Shown here piece after piece: positions 46,727 through 55,546 of a stretch of 64,000 nucleotides of DNA (its first letter is position 1; each line of letters begins with the position of its first letter). Origin of the DNA: JAEUIG01 sp046349775 (GTDB lineage Bacteria; Planctomycetota; Planctomycetia; Planctomycetales; Planctomycetaceae); the NCBI GenBank assembly GCA_046349775.1, contig JAXMBS010000029.1, positions 1 to 64,000 on the forward strand. Direction: 5' to 3'. Position numbers and translations under genes: made by a program. The notes below the pieces were generated by a model. That model worked only from the letters and a program-made list of their open reading frames with translations, searched no databases and was not told the DNA's origin.

Positions 46727-47377
46727 ATGGAAATCACGCTGTCGATGATGCGTGAAGCGCTGTATTCGGCCGTCGTCTGCGATGCGCTGGATTCCCTGGG
46801 CTATCCGCACCAGTCGCCGCGCGTCCCGCTGTGCCCGTACACGACTGACGCGGTCCTGATCGGCCGGTGCAAAACGACGCTGTGGGTCACGATGTATCAC
46901 ACCGATCCGAGCCCGTATGAGCTCGAGTTGCAGGCGGTCGACTCCTGTAAGCCGGACGACGTATTGATCGCTGCCGCCGGCGGATCGATGCACTCGGGCA
47001 TCTGGGGAGAATTGTTGTCCACGGCGGCCCGCAATGCGGGTTGTATCGGCGCGATTGTCGACGGCGGTGTACGCGACATCGCCAAAATGCGGTCGATGCA
47101 GTTCCCGATTTTCGCCCGCGGCACCTGCGTCTACGACAGTCAGAACCGGCAGCGGGTCGTCGATCTGGACGTCGCCGTCGAGATCGACGGGGTCCGGTTT
47201 TCACCGGGGGATCTGGTGATCGCCGACGTTGACGGCGTCGTCGTCGTGCCGCAGGCGGTTGAGCAGGCCGCCGTCACAGCCGCGTGGAACAAAGTGCATG
47301 CGGAAAACATCACGCGCGACGCCATCAGGGCCGGAATGAAGGCGACGGATGCCTACGCCAAGTACGGCATCCTGTAA
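46727..47377 (+). CDS. RraA-like family protein (possible aldolase)
   Basis: A 216-residue RraA-fold protein. Typical blocks are VVCDALDSLGYPHQSPRVPL near residue 17, GIWGELLSTAARNAGCIGAI near residue 90, and VDGGVRDIAKMRSMQFPIFA near residue 106. The last block holds the R and D that bind metal in the 4-hydroxy-4-methyl-2-oxoglutarate aldolase group. It ends with VIADVDGVVVVPQAVEQAAV. The family includes true aldolases and the RNase E regulator; with no RNase E context the enzyme role is more likely. It is divergent from the M81 peptidase gene. Confidence 0.87.
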   Translation: MEITLSMMREALYSAVVCDALDSLGYPHQSPRVPLCPYTTDAVLIGRCKTTLWVTMYHTDPSPYELELQAVDSCKPDDVLIAAAGGSMHSGIWGELLSTAARNAGCIGAIVDGGVRDIAKMRSMQFPIFARGTCVYDSQNRQRVVDLDVAVEIDGVRFSPGDLVIADVDGVVVVPQAVEQAAVTAAWNKVHAENITRDAIRAGMKATDAYAKYGIL

Positions 47378-47481
47378 CGATTTGACGTTTGCGCTAGTGC
47401 AGACCGGTTCACGGTATGGTAAACCCGGCGCGGTCTACGGCCGCAATCAACGGGGGTTGCCTGCGGCGGAATCACCCACGA

Positions 47482-48393
47482 ATGCAGTCCGACCGAATGA
47501 CGTTGCCGCCGTGCGGAAGTGAAACCTCGAACCTGCTGCACGGCCACGCCGTCCAGACCACAGGCGTTGTTGTGGAACAGGCCAAGCTGGCGCACGAGAC
47601 GCACCGGCTGAGGATTGCGTGCCCGGAGATCGCCAGGCGAATCGTCCCGGGACAATTCTTCATGCTGAAACCGGCGGGTGCCGTTGATCCGCTGCTCGGG
47701 CGGCCGTTCGCGCTGTATGACGTATACCGCGATGCGGCGGGCCGGCCGGCCGGATTCGATTTCGGCTACCATGTGGTCGGCAAACTCACCGGGATGATGC
47801 GCGACTGGCAGGGGGGCGAGCCGGTCGAACTGTGGGGACCGCTGGGGAACGGGTTTCCCGTGCCGCCCGCCGGCCCGCTGGTGTGTGTCGGTGGCGGCAT
47901 CGGCTATACACCGTTCCTGGCCGTCGCCCGGGAGGCCTGCGGCGTTGCACGCTATGGTGTTCCCGTGCGTGAAGTGCCTGATGCAGCCCGCTCGGTCACG
48001 CTGCTGTACGGCGTCCGCGGCCGCGACCTGCGCGCCGATCTGTCGGACTTCAACGATGTCCCCGGGTTCCGCGCACGCATCGCCACCGATGACGGCAGCG
48101 AAGGGCATCACGGGTTCGTTACGGACCTGCTGCGCGAGGAGTTGGTGTCGAACCGGCCTGCGGCCGTGTACTGCTGCGGACCGGAGCCGATGATGGCGGC
48201 CGTGGCCCGGATCTGCCGTGAGCAATGTGTCGCATGCTGGCTGTCATTGGAGTCGCCGATGGCGTGCGGGTTCGGCGCGTGCTTCAGTTGCGTGACGAAA
48301 GTCGTGACGACCGAGCTGCCGGGGTGGGACTACCGCCGCACTTGCGTGGAGGGGCCGGTGTTCCGCAGCGAGACTCTGCTGCTGGGGACCTAG
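47482..48393 (+). CDS. pyrK: dihydroorotate dehydrogenase electron transfer subunit PyrK
   Basis: About 303 residues from ATG 47482; a longer reading upstream has no protein character. FAD-binding is seen in LLGRPFALYDVYRDAAGRPA, the NAD-binding region in LVCVGGGIGYTPFLAVAREA, and the [2Fe-2S] site in MACGFGACFSCVTKV with TCVEGPVF completing the four cysteines. PyrK passes electrons from NADH-linked FAD to PyrD in pyrimidine synthesis. No pyrD is adjacent. It is slightly longer than typical PyrK (about 260 residues) because of inserts before the nucleotide-binding part. Confidence 0.9.
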   Translation: MQSDRMTLPPCGSETSNLLHGHAVQTTGVVVEQAKLAHETHRLRIACPEIARRIVPGQFFMLKPAGAVDPLLGRPFALYDVYRDAAGRPAGFDFGYHVVGKLTGMMRDWQGGEPVELWGPLGNGFPVPPAGPLVCVGGGIGYTPFLAVAREACGVARYGVPVREVPDAARSVTLLYGVRGRDLRADLSDFNDVPGFRARIATDDGSEGHHGFVTDLLREELVSNRPAAVYCCGPEPMMAAVARICREQCVACWLSLESPMACGFGACFSCVTKVVTTELPGWDYRRTCVEGPVFRSETLLLGT

Positions 48394-48538
48394 CACCAAC
48401 TACGATTGCTCCCGTCCCGTGCGGTCCCCATAATGCGCGGCGGCCAATCGGGGCGCGACTGGACACGCCGGAGCGCTGACTCTGGCTTTCACGGACGACG
48501 AATGACGCCCACTTTTCCTCGACTCAGGAATTGAAATC

Positions 48539-49471
48539 ATGCCGATCTACAAGGACAACTCGGAATCCATCGGCCGCACGCCGCTGGTGCGGATCAATCG
48601 TCTCGCCAAGGGACTGGACGCCACTGTCCTGGCCAAGATCGAAGGCCGCAACCCCGCATACAGCGTCAAGTGCCGTATCGGGGCCGCGATGATCTGGGAC
48701 GGGGAAAAGCGCGGCGCACTCAAGCCCGGCATGCAGGTCGTCGAACCGACCAGCGGCAACACCGGGATTGCCCTGGCGTATGTGTGCGCGGCGCGGGGCT
48801 ATCCGCTGACGCTGACGATGCCCGAGACGATGACGATCGAGCGGCGGCAGATGTTGAAGGCGTTTGGCGCGACACTGATTTTGACGCCAGGGGCCGACGG
48901 CATGCGGGGCGCGATCGCCAAGGCGGAAGAGCTGGCCGCCGACCCGAAATACTTCATGCCGCAGCAGTTCAAGAATCCGGCCAACCCCGAGATTCACTTC
49001 AAGACCACCGGTCCGGAGATCTGGGAAGACACCGGCGGCAAGGTCGACATCCTGATTTCGGGCGTCGGCACTGGCGGCACGATCACCGGCGTGACGCGAT
49101 TCATCAAGAACGAGAAGAAGCACAAGCTGCACTCGGTGGCGGTCGAACCGGTCAACAGCCCCGTGCTGTCCGGCGGCAAGCCCGGCAAGCACAAGATTCA
49201 GGGGATCGGAGCGGGCTTCAAGCCGGACGTCCTCGACATGTCGCTGGTCGATGAAGTCGTCCAGGTGACCGATGAAGAGGCGATCGAAATGGCGCCGCGG
49301 ATCGCGAAAGAGGAAGGGATCATCTCTGGCATCAGTTGCGGCGCCGCGATGGCCGCCGCGCTGAAGGTTGCCGCCCGGCCCGAGAGCGCCGGCAAGACGC
49401 TGGTCGTGATCCTGCCGGACTCCGGCGAGCGGTACCTGTCCACGCCGATGTTCGACTTCACGCGGACGTGA
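48539..49471 (+). CDS. cysK: cysteine synthase A (O-acetylserine sulfhydrylase)
   Basis: A 310-residue PLP enzyme. Lys44 in AYSVKCR is the PLP lysine; the substrate loop TSGNTGIALAYVCAARGYP is near residue 71; the phosphate loop GVGTGGTITG is near residue 176; and GISCGAAMAAALKVA near residue 264 closes the site. The enzyme makes cysteine from O-acetylserine and sulfide. The usual 'NP..S.KDR' motif here reads NPAYSVKCR, with Cys where Asp is usual, as is common in CysK proper. It stands alone after pyrK. Confidence 0.93.
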   Translation: MPIYKDNSESIGRTPLVRINRLAKGLDATVLAKIEGRNPAYSVKCRIGAAMIWDGEKRGALKPGMQVVEPTSGNTGIALAYVCAARGYPLTLTMPETMTIERRQMLKAFGATLILTPGADGMRGAIAKAEELAADPKYFMPQQFKNPANPEIHFKTTGPEIWEDTGGKVDILISGVGTGGTITGVTRFIKNEKKHKLHSVAVEPVNSPVLSGGKPGKHKIQGIGAGFKPDVLDMSLVDEVVQVTDEEAIEMAPRIAKEEGIISGISCGAAMAAALKVAARPESAGKTLVVILPDSGERYLSTPMFDFTRT

Positions 49472-49494
49472 GCGGCTCGGCCAGGACAGGAAGC

Positions 49495-49595
49495 AGGAAA
49501 CCGCTGATGAACGCTAATCAGCGCTAATGAAAGAGCAGACGGTGCACGCCGCTTCAGGAAATTAGCGTTTATCAGCGTTTATTAGCGGTTCTTTC
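49495..49595. repeat. inverted word-repeat element, AACCGCTAAT family
   Basis: The left arm reads AAACCGCTGATGAACGCTAA then TCAGCGCTAATGAAAG; the right arm (49557-49595) reads on the other strand GAAAGAACCGCTAATAAACG then CTGATAAACGCTAATTTCC. The arms agree word by word. It fills the gap between cysK and the adaptor gene. A second member is at 62528-62613. Confidence 0.75.
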
Positions 49596-49627
49596 TGGAT
49601 CTGAAATCGTGTAGGGGGCGCAATCTG

Positions 49628-51079
49628 ATGACCAGTGTGTTTGCTCGCGGCGGCTTGGGAAGTCTGGCCCTGTGGCTACTCGCTGTATCTGCGGCCTTGG
49701 CCGACGATCCGAAGCCGCCGGAAACCCACACCGTCGCGGCGGGGCCGTTCCAGTTGCTCGTCGATCTGGACGGTATTTTCGAGTCCGAGCACATGACGGA
49801 GGTCATTCTGCGCCCGGAGACGTTTTCCGGACTGGTTGTCGAGAAAGCCGTTCCACAGGGGACCAAAGTCGCCGCCGGCGAGCCGATTCTCTGGCTGGAA
49901 ACCGAACGTATCGATCAACAACTTAAGAACGGCGAGTTCGATCTGGAACTGGCGAAGCTGACGCTGGCACAGGCCGAGCTTGATCTTTCGTCAGCGGAAG
50001 CCGCGGCGCAGCTCGACCTGCGTGCGGCCGAGCGCGCCAAAGCTGAAGCCGATCGATCGCTGGAGCATTACCTGAAGGTGGACGCCGACATGGCGGCCCG
50101 CTCCGCGGAGGAGTCGTTCAAAGGCTCGCAATACAATGTGGAGTACGCCCAGGAGGAACTGGACCAACTCGAGCAGATGTACAAGGCGGATGACCTGACC
50201 GAGAAGACGGAGGAGATCATCTTGAAGCGGGCCCGGCGCGATCTGGACCTGGCAAAGTTCTTCTTCGAGTTCGCCAAGATCCGCCACGAACGGACGCTCA
50301 ACGAGCAGTTGCCGCGGCAGAAGGAAGAGATCCGCGATTCGACGGAACGTGCGGCGCTCGCGTACCAGCGGGCGCAGACGACAATTCCCCGCAACGTTGA
50401 GGAAAAGAAGATCGCGCTGCAGAAGCAGAAATTCGCGAACGAGCAGCAGGTCCGAGAGCACGACAAGCTCAAGGCCGACCGCGATCTGATGGTCGTCAAG
50501 GCGCCGGCCGCGGGCGTCGTCTACTACGGCCAGTGCGACCGTGGTCGCTGGACGACCGGCGACAGCCTCGCGCGCCAGCTTCGCAAAGGGGGCAGCGTCG
50601 GCGCCAACCAGATCCTGATGACCATCGTGGCGCCCGGTCCGGGCTTCGTCCGCACCGACGTGCCGGAAGCCTCGGTGCGATTCATGACGCCGGGAACCCC
50701 AGTCACACTCGAGCCGACGGCGTTTCCGCGCTCGCGAATCGCCGGCAAGTTCACGGCGGTTGATCCGATTCCCGTCGCCGAAGGGCGATTCGACGGCAAG
50801 ATTGCGATTACGGGAGACCTCGGGACGGCGACGATCGTGCCGGGAATGAAGTCCTCGATCAAAGTCATTGCCTATACGCGGACGGATGCGCTGGCAGTCC
50901 CCAGTTCGGCCGTGTTCTCCGAGGACGCCGACAAGGAACAGAAGTACGTCTTCTTGTCCGTGAAGGATATGCCGCCGCGCAAACAGTCCGTGCAGATTGG
51001 AGAAGTCAGCGGCGACCGGACCGAGATTCTGTCCGGGCTGACGGCAGGAGAGCAGATTCTGCTGAAGAAGCCGGAGTGA
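49628..51079 (+). CDS. HlyD/RND-type periplasmic adaptor protein
   Basis: A 483-residue protein with a signal peptide (LGSLALWLLAVSAALADD). A split lipoyl half-motif (GLVVEKAVPQGTKVAAGEPI) near residue 66, a long coiled-coil hairpin from about residue 95 to 280 (rich in Glu, Lys, Leu, Arg), the second half (DLMVVKAPAAGVVYYGQC) near residue 288, and a beta-barrel part with SVRFMTPGTPVTLEPTAFPR. The order fits a periplasmic membrane-fusion protein. The expected inner-membrane pump gene is not next to it; a prenyltransferase-fold gene follows instead. It may serve a distant ABC or RND pump. Confidence 0.82.
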   Translation: MTSVFARGGLGSLALWLLAVSAALADDPKPPETHTVAAGPFQLLVDLDGIFESEHMTEVILRPETFSGLVVEKAVPQGTKVAAGEPILWLETERIDQQLKNGEFDLELAKLTLAQAELDLSSAEAAAQLDLRAAERAKAEADRSLEHYLKVDADMAARSAEESFKGSQYNVEYAQEELDQLEQMYKADDLTEKTEEIILKRARRDLDLAKFFFEFAKIRHERTLNEQLPRQKEEIRDSTERAALAYQRAQTTIPRNVEEKKIALQKQKFANEQQVREHDKLKADRDLMVVKAPAAGVVYYGQCDRGRWTTGDSLARQLRKGGSVGANQILMTIVAPGPGFVRTDVPEASVRFMTPGTPVTLEPTAFPRSRIAGKFTAVDPIPVAEGRFDGKIAITGDLGTATIVPGMKSSIKVIAYTRTDALAVPSSAVFSEDADKEQKYVFLSVKDMPPRKQSVQIGEVSGDRTEILSGLTAGEQILLKKPE

Positions 51080-51144
51080 GTGCAGAGACGAGTGACGAGT
51101 GTCAGGTGGCGAGTGATCGGGGTTGCAAGCAGACCGGTTCCAGG

Positions 51145-52338
51145 ATGCCGTTTCGCCGATTGAAACCGAACTGCCTTGCTTGGGTATGCCAGCTGGCGTT
51201 GCTGCCCGCTGCGGTGAACGCCGCGGAGCCGGCGACCGAAACCGATCCCGTTCCGCGGCCCAAGCCGGTTTCTGCGCCGTCCGTCGCGGACTTCGACACC
51301 GCGATCGGCAAAGGGATCGAGTTCCTGCTGGCCGATCAGAATCCGAACGGCTCGTGGGGCAGCGCGACACACACCAAGGACCTGAATATCTACGCGCCCG
51401 TTCCAGGCGCGCACGATGCGTTTCGGGCCGCCGTGACCGCGCTGGCGATCCTGGCCCTTTACGAAACCGGAGGCGAACGCGCGGACGTCCGTGCCGCGCT
51501 CGATCGCGCCGAAGCATGGCTGCTCGAGCATCTGGGGCAGGTCCGACGCGCGAACGGGATCGCCATCTACAACGTCTGGACGCACTGTTACGGATTGCAG
51601 TGCCTGATTCACATGGAGCAGCGAACGCCGGCCGAGAACACCGAGCGCCGACGACAAATTACCGATCTCATCAATCTGCAATTCGACTTGCTCCAGCGAT
51701 ATGAATCGGTCGACGGCGGATGGGGCTATTACGACTTCCGCTATCGAACGAAGCAGCCGTCGAGCGATTCGATGAGCTTCCTCAATGCGGCGGTGCTGGT
51801 CGCATTCAAGGAATCCGAGACCGCCGGACACGCGCCGCCGCAGCGGATGGTCGATCGCGCCATCGTGGCGACACAGCGTCAGCGACTGCCCGACGACAGC
51901 TTCCTATACGGGGAGTACCTGAAATGGCAGCCGCGAATGGGGATCAATCGGCCGGGCGGCAGTCTCGGGCGTACGCAGGCATGCAATCTCGCATTGCGGC
52001 TGTGGGGCGACAAAACCATCACCGATCAATTGGTGACGGACTGGCTGGACCGATTGGTGGCCCGCAATGGCTGGCTGGATATTGGTCGCAAGCGGCCGGT
52101 GCCGCATGAGTCGTGGTTCAGCGTGGCGGGTTACTTCTACTACTTCGGCCATTACTATGCGGCGCGGTGCATCGAGGAACTGCCGGCCGAGCAGCGGCCG
52201 CCGCATCAGGCTCAACTGGCGCATCTGATGCTCGACAAGCAGGAGAAAGATGGCTCGTGGTGGGACTACCCGTTCTATGCCTACCACCAGCCTTACGGAA
52301 CGTCATTTGCGCTGATGACGCTCGCGCGCTGCCGGTGA
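51145..52338 (+). CDS. prenyltransferase/squalene-cyclase-fold protein
   Basis: About 397 residues from ATG 51145 (MPFRRLKPNCLAWVCQLALL, a signal peptide). A GTG at 51076, overlapping the adaptor stop, would add residues coded by a repeat-like tract and is rejected. Repeats of the alpha/alpha toroid are seen: GIEFLLADQNPNGSWGS, LLQRYESVDGGWGYYDF, LVARNGWLDIGRKR and MLDKQEKDGSWWDYPFYAYH. These QW-like repeats mark the squalene-cyclase/prenyltransferase/complement C3 fold, but no DxDD or catalytic Asp motif of true cyclases is present. It is exported and follows the adaptor gene in the same direction. Function unknown. Confidence 0.82.
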   Translation: MPFRRLKPNCLAWVCQLALLPAAVNAAEPATETDPVPRPKPVSAPSVADFDTAIGKGIEFLLADQNPNGSWGSATHTKDLNIYAPVPGAHDAFRAAVTALAILALYETGGERADVRAALDRAEAWLLEHLGQVRRANGIAIYNVWTHCYGLQCLIHMEQRTPAENTERRRQITDLINLQFDLLQRYESVDGGWGYYDFRYRTKQPSSDSMSFLNAAVLVAFKESETAGHAPPQRMVDRAIVATQRQRLPDDSFLYGEYLKWQPRMGINRPGGSLGRTQACNLALRLWGDKTITDQLVTDWLDRLVARNGWLDIGRKRPVPHESWFSVAGYFYYFGHYYAARCIEELPAEQRPPHQAQLAHLMLDKQEKDGSWWDYPFYAYHQPYGTSFALMTLARCR

Positions 52339-52357
52339 CCATCCCTTTGCATCGGGA

Positions 52358-52591
52358 TTCACCGCAGAGACCGCAGTGTGCGCAGAGAAGCACGGCGGAA
52401 GCTTGTAAAGCTCGAATCGGCGTTCCTCAGAACATGCGCGAATGCATGGAACTTTAGTGCGCTTGAACACGAAGATCTCGCGCAGCAAGTTGACGACTGC
52501 AATCGAAGGCTGCGACGCCGGGGACTACACTCTGCGCGAATTGTCATCCGAGGGGGCATACCTCAGCGGACTCCGCGCTCTCTGCGGTGAG
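52358..52591. repeat. inverted repeat-bounded element, CACCGCAGAGA family
   Basis: The left end reads TTCACCGCAGAGACCGCAGT then GTGCGCAGAG; the right end, on the other strand, reads CTCACCGCAGAGAGCGCGGA then GTCCGCTGAGG. The ends are inverted and enclose about 170 bases without a gene I can support. It is a larger version of the elements at 23372 and 62348. Confidence 0.6.
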
Positions 52592-52602
52592 TCTTAGTTT
52601 CT

Positions 52603-55215
52603 GTGAACTCCTTCAGCTCTGCTCAGTCCCTTCCCACGCTGCCGATCGATGACGTCCTGCCGTCATTGATTGCCGAGCTGCGCGCTCACACCGCCGTCGT
52701 ATTACGCCCCACCCGGCGCCGGCAAGGCGACGCGCGTGCCTCCCGCGCTGCTGACGTCGGCCTCGTCGGGGACGGCCGCGGCTGATGCTCGAACCCCGTC
52801 GGCTCGCCGCGCGGACGGCGGCCCGGCGCATTGCAACAGAACACGGCTGGAAACTCGGCCAGGAGTGCGGCTACCAGGTAAGGTTCGACAACCAGACGTC
52901 GCGCGCGACGCGGATCGTCGCCATGACCGACGGCATCCTGCTGCGGCGGCTGCAGGACGATTCGTTCCTGGAAGGGGTCGCCGCCGTGCTGTTCGACGAG
53001 TTCCACGAGCGGCGCCTCGAGTCGGACCTGGCCCTCGGCATGGTCCGCCGCGTCCAGCAGACAGTGCGGCCGGACCTCAAGATCGTCGTCATGTCGGCGA
53101 CGCTCACTCCGGCGCCGCTGGTGGAGTTCCTCGGCGATTGTGTCGTCGTCGAAAGTGCAGGCCGAATGTTCCCGGTAGACGTCCGCTACGCCGGCGCGCA
53201 CGACCGCCGCCCGCTGCCGGTGCGGATGGCGGCCGGCATTGAGGAAATGCTCGCGAAGAGCCAGGGTGATTTGCTGGCGTTTCTGCCGGGAGTGGGAGAG
53301 ATCCACCGTACCGCGCGAGAAATCGAACCGCTCGCGCGTCGGCACGACCTGCTCGTGATGCCGCTGTTCGGCGACATGGACCCGGACTCGCAGGACGAGG
53401 TCCTGCGGCCGCAGTCGCAGCGGAAAGTCGTGCTGGCGACGAACGTGGCGGAGACATCCGTGACCATCGAAGGGATCACCGGCGTCGTTGACAGCGGGCT
53501 GGCGAAGATCATGCAGTTCGATCCGCACGTCGGATTGGATCGACTGGAGCTGACGCCGATCTCGAAGGCGTCGGCCGATCAGCGGGCGGGCCGCGCGGGC
53601 CGGCTGCAGCCGGGGGCGTGCCTGCGGCTGTGGGATGAGTCGTCGCATCGCAGCCGCCGCGAATACGAGCAGGCGGATATTCGCCGCGTCGACTTGTCCG
53701 GGGCCGTGCTGCAACTGCGCTGCTGGGGGGAGGCGGACGTGCGTGCATTTCCCTGGTTCGAAGCGCCGACGACAGAGCAGGTGACAGGCGCGGAGCTCCT
53801 ATTGCGACGGCTCGGCGCGCTGGATGACAACGGAGTGACCGAGGTTGGTCGACGGATGGCGCGATTGCCGGTCCAGCCACGGCTCGCGCGGCTGATCGTC
53901 GCCGGCGTCGAATACGGCTGCGCGGAACGCGCGGCAGCAGCGGCGAGCAGCTGTTATCGGAACGCGACCCGTTTCGGAATCCGGACCAGCCGCAGTTGGC
54001 TGCCGGCGCGCATGCGCACGCATCGCATTCTGCCGACGTGGTTGACCGGATCGTCATGCTGGAGGAGTACGAGCGCGACGGACGGGCAGGATCACCACGC
54101 CGGCCAGTTGCAGGAAGCGGCGGCGCTGACGGTGTTCCGGGCGACCAGTTGCACGGAGTTTGCGGGAGGAGCTGTCCCGGGAGGGCGATCCCGATCGTTC
54201 GGGAGAGCCGCAGAGTCGATCGACAACCAGTCCCAACTCGGCTTCGACCACTCCGGGAGAAGTCTCGCTTGAGCGGGCGTTGCTCGCCGCGTATCCGGAC
54301 CGGCTGGCGCGGCGGCGCGAGGCCACCGGGCCGCGCGGTGTCATGGTCGGAGGGCGCGGAGTGAAGCTTGGTCCGCGGTCTGCGGTGACTCGCGACGAAC
54401 TGTTCCTGTGCATCGATGTCGACGACGGCGGCGCGGAGGCAGTCGTCCGTCAGGCCTCCGCCGTCGAACGCGACTGGCTGCCGGCGGAGTGCCTGCGCAG
54501 CGCCGTCGAGCTGTTCTTTCATCCGAGCCAGCGGCAGATAATGGCCCGACGTCGCACGTATTGGGAGGATCTGCTGCTGGACGAGTCTCCCACGTCGATC
54601 CCCGACGACGACTCAGCAGCCGATCTCTTGTTCGAGCAGGCTTCGCGGGACTGGCAGCGGGTGTATCCGGCGGACGACGAGGCGATTGGCGGGTTTGTCA
54701 CGCGTGTGCAGTGTCTGCAAGGCTGGCTGCCGGAACTGGAACTGCCGGCGTTCGATGAGGCGAGTCTGCGTGAAGTGCTGCGACAGTTGTGTCATGGTCG
54801 GAGTTCGTTCGCGGAGTTGAAACGCGCGCCGTGGCTGGCGGCGCTGCAGTCGGCGCTGACCTACGATCAGCTCCGCACGGTCGAGCGCGAGGCGCCGGAG
54901 CGGATCACCGTCCCCAGTGGGAGCCAGATTCGACTGACATATCAAGTCGGCCGTCCGCCGGTACTGGCGGTGCGGATTCAGGAGGTCTTCGGGCTGCGGG
55001 GCTCGCCGCGCATTGCCCGCAGCCGGGTGCCGGTGTTGCTGCACCTGCTCGGCCCGAACATGCGCCCGCAGCAGATCACCGACGATCTCGAGAGCTTCTG
55101 GGCCAACACGTATCCGGCGGTGCGCGGCGAATTGCGACGTCGATATCCGAAGCACTCGTGGCCCGAAGATCCGCTGAGCGCCGAACCGCTGCGGGGGGTG
55201 AAACGGAGGAGTTGA
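52603..55215 (+). CDS. hrpB: ATP-dependent RNA helicase HrpB (several frame breaks)
   Basis: A DEAH helicase of about 870 residues when restored. Pieces in order: start LPIDDVLPSLIAELRAHTAV, Walker A APPGAGKATRVPPALL (a break near 52700 and another near 52775), LEPRRLAARTAARRIA, the DExH box LFDEFHERRLESDLALG, VVMSATLTP, VVLATNVAETSVTIEGITGV and QRAGRAGRLQPG. The frame breaks again near 53955 and between 54080 and 54165, then runs to the end with the HrpB C-terminal region (RRRYPKHSWPEDP). Walker A has Ala where Ser or Thr is usual. HrpB helicases are of uncertain cellular role. GTG 52603 is the best start. Confidence 0.85.
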
Positions 55216-55546
55216 GGGATCTCGGATTTCGGTTGTCACTAGACGTTTTTTGGGTCAAATTCGCCCTGAATTGCGGTCGAATTCGTCTCTCATCTGGTTG
55301 TTGTGCCGTCCGGTTTTTTCTACAATTCGGCCACCAGGAATTGCGTCCAGTTCCGGCTCGCAGTCTCGCTGCAAATCTTTGTGGGAATTGCGGTTGCGAA
55401 TGGGCTTTGGCGGTCCGCCGCGGCCGCCGGGAATGGTTGGGGGCGATGACGCTCGGGAACGAACCTGAGCACCTCAACTGACACGCCGGATAACGTGCCC
55501 GGGCGCGCCGAAAAGCGGACGCGAAAACGACTGAAGGAGAACTCTG
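55216..55546. other. gyrA leader region
   Basis: No gene. It carries the promoter described separately and an untranslated leader of about 210 bases before gyrA, with TTTTTT runs at 55249 and 55314 but no clear hairpin. Confidence 0.5.
55298..55326 (+). promoter_or_regulatory. sigma-70-like promoter upstream of gyrA
   Basis: TTGTTG at 55298-55303, a 17-base spacer and TACAAT at 55321-55326. Five of six bases match the -10 consensus and spacing is ideal. It would start transcription near 55333. Confidence 0.55.

Noticed and set aside
51076..51144. GTG start for the prenyltransferase-fold gene overlapping the adaptor stop
   Set aside because: The added residues are coded by a GACGAGTGACGAGTG repeat tract and precede a good signal peptide start at 51145.
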